From the NCBI GenBank assembly GCA_903891505.1, contig CAITEO010000070.1, positions 1 to 7,864 on the forward strand: a stretch of DNA of 7,864 nt, in the 5' to 3' direction. The notes under the pieces were generated by a model. It worked only from the letters and a program-made list of their open reading frames with translations. It searched no databases and was not told the origin of the DNA. Source of the stretch: an uncultured Candidatus Woesearchaeota archaeon. Its GTDB lineage: Archaea > Nanobdellota > Nanobdellia > Woesearchaeales > 21-14-0-10-32-9. Within the stretch, counting starts at the first letter, position 1, and each line of letters starts with the position of its first letter. The position numbers and the translations under genes are program-made. This document shows, one piece after another, positions 5,364 to 7,864 of this stretch.

Positions 5364-6374
5364 TTAATTTTTTCTTTTTCCTGAGAACAATACTGCAAGT
5401 ACTATTCCTACAGCTATTCCTACTATGCCAAAAATCCAGTAGACATATTTGTTGTCATAGAGAGATTTTACGCCAGTAATATTTTCTGTTTGCTCTTCTT
5501 GATCATTAACCACATTCACAGAAACTGATTTTTGTAATGTAATTCTGTTGCCTGCTTCATCTGTGTATGCTATATCAAAATGCAAAGTGTTTATCGTGTC
5601 ATTAATTGTTGGAAGTGGTTTTAGATAAAATGATATATCTGTGAAATCACCAGTTTTAAGATTTCCGAGTGTTTCCGACATTTTTCCCTCTATCAGATAT
5701 TTTTCTCTGTCGCTAACTGTTACTGTGACTGCTGACGCAATTTTATCTCCGTTGTTCAATACTTCAACAATTAGTCGTCCATGATTATATTGCTGAAATG
5801 ATATGTCAAAGTCTGTTTTTGTTTTTCTTATGGTTATTGGAAACTCAAATATCTGAGAAACACCGTTAACTCCATTTGTTGAGGACATAAGTTTTAGGTT
5901 TTTAACACCTTCAGAAGCATTATCTGCAATTCTAATTCTATATTTTAGTAGAACTTGATTGCTTTGTGGAGATGTCTCATCAGGTAATCTGTTACTAAGT
6001 GCATTTGTCAAACCATTCAAAACACCGTAATCTAAAACTGAATTGTTCTCGACTGAAAATGGATATTCTGGAACCAATCTGAATGTAGCATCGGGTGCAT
6101 CAGCTTTACCATCGTTCTCAACCATGAGCCAAACGTCAACCCAATCACCTGCATTTGCAGGGTACGGATCATATTTTATGGATTTTGCTTTGAGCATCGC
6201 GTTGTCTGGCGCAGTTCCATAATTCTGTGCGCTAGTAATATTTACTGTGTACTCTGTAGCTTTAACTGCAACTAGTGAACTGCCGAGCATAACTACTACC
6301 ATAAATAAAGCCACAGCACATATTATTGCGCTATTCTTTATTGCGCCATTTTTGTTTTTCATTTGTTTGTGCAT
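5364..6374 (-). CDS. COG1361-type S-layer-like secreted protein with C-terminal anchor
   Basis: A 336-residue exported protein. An N-terminal hydrophobic segment (about 15-37) ends at VKATEY, a plausible signal-peptidase site. The external region is beta-rich: AKSIKYDPYPANAGDWVDVW and VENDGKADAPDATFRLVPEYPFSV (63-108) are typical of the COG1361/NEW3 Ig-like domains of archaeal surface proteins, and a second such domain follows (about 185-290). A C-terminal helix (about 311-330) with a Lys/Arg tail (GKRKN) anchors it. The ATG at 6374 overlaps the marR end by 16 nt and has AGGTGA 6 nt upstream, so it is favoured over the ATG at 6362. It precedes the HlyD-like adaptor by 24 nt. A role as extracellular partner of the efflux machinery is suggested only by the operon. 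Confidence 0.85.
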   Translation of the reverse strand: MHKQMKNKNGAIKNSAIICAVALFMVVVMLGSSLVAVKATEYTVNITSAQNYGTAPDNAMLKAKSIKYDPYPANAGDWVDVWLMVENDGKADAPDATFRLVPEYPFSVENNSVLDYGVLNGLTNALSNRLPDETSPQSNQVLLKYRIRIADNASEGVKNLKLMSSTNGVNGVSQIFEFPITIRKTKTDFDISFQQYNHGRLIVEVLNNGDKIASAVTVTVSDREKYLIEGKMSETLGNLKTGDFTDISFYLKPLPTINDTINTLHFDIAYTDEAGNRITLQKSVSVNVVNDQEEQTENITGVKSLYDNKYVYWIFGIVGIAVGIVLAVLFSGKRKN

Positions 6375-6829
6375 TGTTTTTCACCTTCCTCAAGTTTTAA
6401 TAGAATTTTTTTCATATTATCTAATGACTCGTTCAATATATTTATGTCCTTATCACTAAGATCAGAAATATTTTTCTTGATATCATCTTTTATGCTTTTT
6501 TTATGATTGCTAAGCGCAATAATTCCTTTTTTTGTTATGCCGACATTGATTATTCTTCTATCATTCGGCGCCTGTTTTCTCTCGACAAAACCTGCTTCAA
6601 CAAGCCTATTTATTAATGATGATGTGTGTGGCTTTGAAGCACATAATTTCTTTCCTACTTCATTCATAGACATAGGTCCTGCGCAAGAGAGCATGCTTAG
6701 AACTCTGTACTCTAAATTGAACACATATGCATGAAAGTGATCTTCATTTGATTTTAGAAGTCTTCGCTTTACTATTGGAAATATCGAGACTATCTTATCT
6801 CCTATTGCTTCTGCTTTTTTTTCATCCAT
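6359..6829 (-). CDS. MarR-family transcriptional regulator
   Basis: About 156 residues, the usual MarR size. Using numbering from the GTG at 6841, the winged helix-turn-helix covers about 55-105: MSMNEVGKKLCASKPHTSSLINRL holds the recognition helix, and VEAGFVERKQAPNDRRIINVGITKKG holds the beta wing with the conserved DRR. Flanking helices (about 10-45 and 110-150) would form the dimer interface. MarR dimers bind palindromes and release them on binding phenolic or drug-like ligands; here it heads an EmrRAB-like operon and probably represses it. The ATG at 6829 is preferred: AAGGAGTGG lies about 8 nt upstream, whereas a GTG at 6841 would sit inside that site. It is divergent from the MscS-like gene at 7077. 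The intergenic repeats at 6858-6923 are its likely operator. Confidence 0.88.
   Translation of the reverse strand: MDEKKAEAIGDKIVSIFPIVKRRLLKSNEDHFHAYVFNLEYRVLSMLSCAGPMSMNEVGKKLCASKPHTSSLINRLVEAGFVERKQAPNDRRIINVGITKKGIIALSNHKKSIKDDIKKNISDLSDKDINILNESLDNMKKILLKLEEGEKQCTNK
6381..6391 (-). promoter_or_regulatory. Ribosome binding site of the COG1361 gene inside marR
   Basis: GAGGAAGGTGA on the minus strand, within the last codons of marR, ends 6 nt before the ATG at 6374. It is the best ribosome binding site in the operon and fixes the overlapping start. Confidence 0.6.
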
Positions 6830-6857
6830 TTTTACAACCACTCCTTACTTCTGTTGC

Positions 6858-6891
6858 CCAATATTATCTAAAAATATTATCTAAATATTGG
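6858..6891. repeat. 13-bp tandem direct repeat inside an inverted repeat, upstream of marR
   Basis: AATATTATCTAAA occurs twice head to tail with no gap (6860-6872 and 6873-6885). The pair is bracketed by CCAATATT (6858-6865) and AATATTGG (6884-6891), a perfect 8-bp inverted repeat. It lies in the marR leader, just downstream of the predicted start point, and may be a second binding site for a dimeric regulator. Confidence 0.65.
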
Positions 6892-6923
6892 TTAACTACA
6901 TTAATAGTTAACATTATTAACTA
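6891..6923. promoter_or_regulatory. Likely MarR operator: three alternating half-sites
   Basis: GTTAACTA (6891-6898) and TAGTTAAC (6905-6912) form a perfect 8-bp inverted repeat with a 6-nt spacer, 22 bp in all and the right size for a MarR dimer. A third half-site TTAACTA (6917-6923) pairs with the second across 5 nt, giving two overlapping palindromes. Both cover the start region expected from the TATA box at 6940-6947, so bound repressor should block transcription. Binding by the adjacent MarR is inferred from position. Confidence 0.6.
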
Positions 6924-6939
6924 AAGTAGTAGAAATTTT

Positions 6940-6947
6940 TTTATAAA
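6940..6947 (-). promoter_or_regulatory. TATA box of the marR-efflux operon
   Basis: TTTATAAA, preceded on the minus strand by purines, is the best TATA match upstream of marR. A start about 25 nt downstream falls near 6915-6920, inside the operator palindromes. It would leave a leader of about 85-90 nt that includes the tandem repeat and the AAGGAGTGG ribosome binding site. The motif is itself palindromic, so it could also be read rightward, but the rightward gene has a closer TATA box. Confidence 0.5.
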
Positions 6948-7045
6948 TCTTGTGAAAAAACTTTCAAACTGTAGAAATCTTAAGAAACTCACAAAAAAAA
7001 GACAAAAAAGTTAAGAAAAACATATACGCTCCCGTTTTCATAAAA
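6948..7045. other. AT-rich intergenic spacer between divergent genes
   Basis: This stretch is rich in A runs on the plus strand (AAAAAAAAG, CAAAAAAG). I see no gene, no RNA fold and no clear repeat. It may only separate the marR and MscS-like promoters. Confidence 0.5.
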
Positions 7046-7053
7046 ATTTTTAA
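7046..7053 (+). promoter_or_regulatory. TATA box of a probably leaderless mscS-like mRNA
   Basis: TTTTTAAA lies about 27 nt before the ATG at 7077, so transcription should start at or next to the start codon. No ribosome binding site precedes that ATG, which agrees with a leaderless message. Confidence 0.5.
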
Positions 7054-7076
7054 ACTAATTACGCTAATCCGCTGTT

Positions 7077-7652
7077 ATGGCTCTAAATATTCCAAGTACA
7101 TTCGGCGTACTACTTACGAACATAATAAAAACAATAATAATTCTGTTGCTAGGTTTTGTTGTAGGAAAAATATTAGGCATGGGTATAAATAAGACTCTAA
7201 CAGTACTAAGTTTTGATGATTACTTCAAGAAATTAAAAAAAAGAAAGATATCAGTTGCACGAGGGATTTCTAGCTTCACATCTTTGTGCGTTTATATCCT
7301 CGCAGTTATCATCGCTCTAGCGCAGCTAGGCATCACAACTATACTTATCAAATCAATAATTCTTCTCCTAATAATTCTTATACTTTTTGCCCTGACAATA
7401 AGTCTCATAACATTCGTCAGACATCTAATTATCTGGCTGAACATGACGAGTCTTAACAAAGTAAAAATAGGAGATAGATTGAAATTTGGAAAAATAGACG
7501 GCATAGTTCAAAGAATAACAATAGGTCACGTTCTTCTAAAGACAGATGAAAATGACACATACGCTCTTCCAAACAGCATGCTAACAAACAAGAAGTTCAC
7601 AGTTGAAAGATCAGAAGTCGTCAAGACTAGTGATAACAAGAAGAAGAAATAG
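7077..7652 (+). CDS. Mini MscS-like mechanosensitive channel domain protein
   Basis: A 191-residue membrane protein with three hydrophobic segments (about 12-34, 64-85 and 91-120). A short beta domain follows, IGDRLKFGKIDGIVQRITIG (131-150) and KTDENDTYALPNSMLTNK (155-172), matching the MscS middle domain (IGDR near its start, PNS near its end). The C-terminal alpha/beta domain of full MscS (about 286 residues) is missing and is replaced by a Lys-rich tail after about 178. A basic loop (KKLKKRK, 51-57) precedes the second helix. The pore helix is less Gly/Ala-rich than in E. coli MscS, so gating and conductance cannot be predicted. It would release solutes under hypo-osmotic stress or act as a small ion channel. 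It is transcribed away from marR, with its own promoter and no ribosome binding site. Confidence 0.8.
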   Translation: MALNIPSTFGVLLTNIIKTIIILLLGFVVGKILGMGINKTLTVLSFDDYFKKLKKRKISVARGISSFTSLCVYILAVIIALAQLGITTILIKSIILLLIILILFALTISLITFVRHLIIWLNMTSLNKVKIGDRLKFGKIDGIVQRITIGHVLLKTDENDTYALPNSMLTNKKFTVERSEVVKTSDNKKKK

Positions 7653-7667
7653 ACGTAAAATAGTAAT

Positions 7668-7690
7668 CAAAAATTATAAAAATTAAATCA
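7668..7690 (-). terminator. T-rich terminator for the UPF0147-like gene
   Basis: After the stop at 7700-7702 the minus strand reads into TTTAATTTTTATAATTTTTG, two T5 runs typical of an archaeal terminator. The mscS-like gene converges here without an obvious T run on its own strand. Confidence 0.4.
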
Positions 7691-7699
7691 CGAACAAAT

Positions 7700-7864
7700 T
7701 CAGTGTAGCTGTTCTAGAATTCCAGTCAAACTCCATATTTGTGTTCTAATGAACATTGGAAGGTTCATATCATTTGATATTTCTTCGAGTTCTGACATTA
7801 TTTTGTTGACGCGCAAGGATAACTCTCCTTCAGGACATGTTTCAAGTTCTTTTTGCATTGCAGA
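7700..7864 (-). CDS. UPF0147-like small protein (possibly cut by window edge)
   Basis: The minus strand is open from the window edge to TGA 7700-7702 (54 residues seen). The segment RVNKIMSELEEISNDMN then LPMFIRTQIWSLTGILEQLH matches the archaeal UPF0147 pattern: a helix, an acidic (N)D turn, L/VPxxIR, then a second helix ending L-E-x-L. UPF0147 proteins are about 80-90 residues and of unknown function, so the gene probably begins outside the window. However, an ATG at 7856-7858 could start a 52-residue form, and only 6 nt are visible upstream of it. It converges with the mscS-like gene. The match is from memory of the family pattern and is moderate. Confidence 0.55.
   Translation of the reverse strand, partial: SAMQKELETCPEGELSLRVNKIMSELEEISNDMNLPMFIRTQIWSLTGILEQLH

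Noticed and set aside
6727..6924. Plus-strand frame crossing the marR start and operator region
   Set aside because: It runs from antisense marR codons into AT-rich palindromes, has no ribosome binding site, and ends in the operator repeats.

Overview
This AT-rich window looks like chromosomal DNA from an archaeon, most likely a small-genome DPANN lineage such as Woesearchaeota or Pacearchaeota; the phylum is an inference. The evidence is a DUF655 gene (an archaeal family), a fragment resembling archaeal UPF0147, TATA/BRE-like promoters, ribosome binding sites of the GGTGA/GGGGGTG type, T-run terminators rather than GC hairpins, heavy AUA use for isoleucine, and a COG1361-type S-layer-like secreted protein. 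No rRNA, tRNA, CRISPR array or transposase was seen.

Layout. Positions 1-42 hold the possible 3' end of a plus-strand gene with a Lys/Glu-rich tail. Positions 82-228 (minus) encode an unrecognised 48-residue acidic protein with a strong ribosome binding site and its own TATA box. Positions 389-952 (minus) encode the DUF655 helix-hairpin-helix protein, also with its own promoter. Positions 1062-3050 (minus) form an ABC operon: ATPase, ABC-2 permease, then a small zinc-ribbon gene. Positions 3094-6829 (minus) form a multidrug-efflux-like operon in the order marR, COG1361 secreted membrane-anchored protein, HlyD/EmrA-like adaptor, EmrB/QacA-like 14-helix MFS transporter. Positions 7077-7652 (plus) encode a mini MscS-like channel, divergent from marR and probably leaderless. 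Positions 7700-7864 (minus) hold a UPF0147-like gene that may run off the window.

How the genes fit together. marR-HlyD-MFS repeats the logic of bacterial emrR-emrA-emrB, here in an organism expected to have one membrane, with a secreted beta-rich COG1361 protein inserted in the operon and an adaptor lacking the long coiled-coil hairpin. Inverted and direct repeats at 6858-6923 cover the predicted transcription start of marR, which fits autoregulation. The DrrAB-like ABC exporter follows immediately from its own promoter, so 1463-6829 reads as a drug or lipid export locus.

The most unusual signal is at 1140-1240. Four stem-loops, each with a 4-nt loop, lie almost end to end inside the zinc-ribbon gene. 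As given, that gene stops inside the third hairpin and its apparent C-terminus lies in another frame. Removing one A from an A7 run (plus-strand T7, 1210-1216) would make the second hairpin perfectly paired and would also join the two parts into one 131-residue frame. The hairpin block would then be an in-frame insert of 35 codons between CGY and GLCPEM. This suggests a coding-region palindromic element, comparable in concept to Rickettsia palindromic elements.
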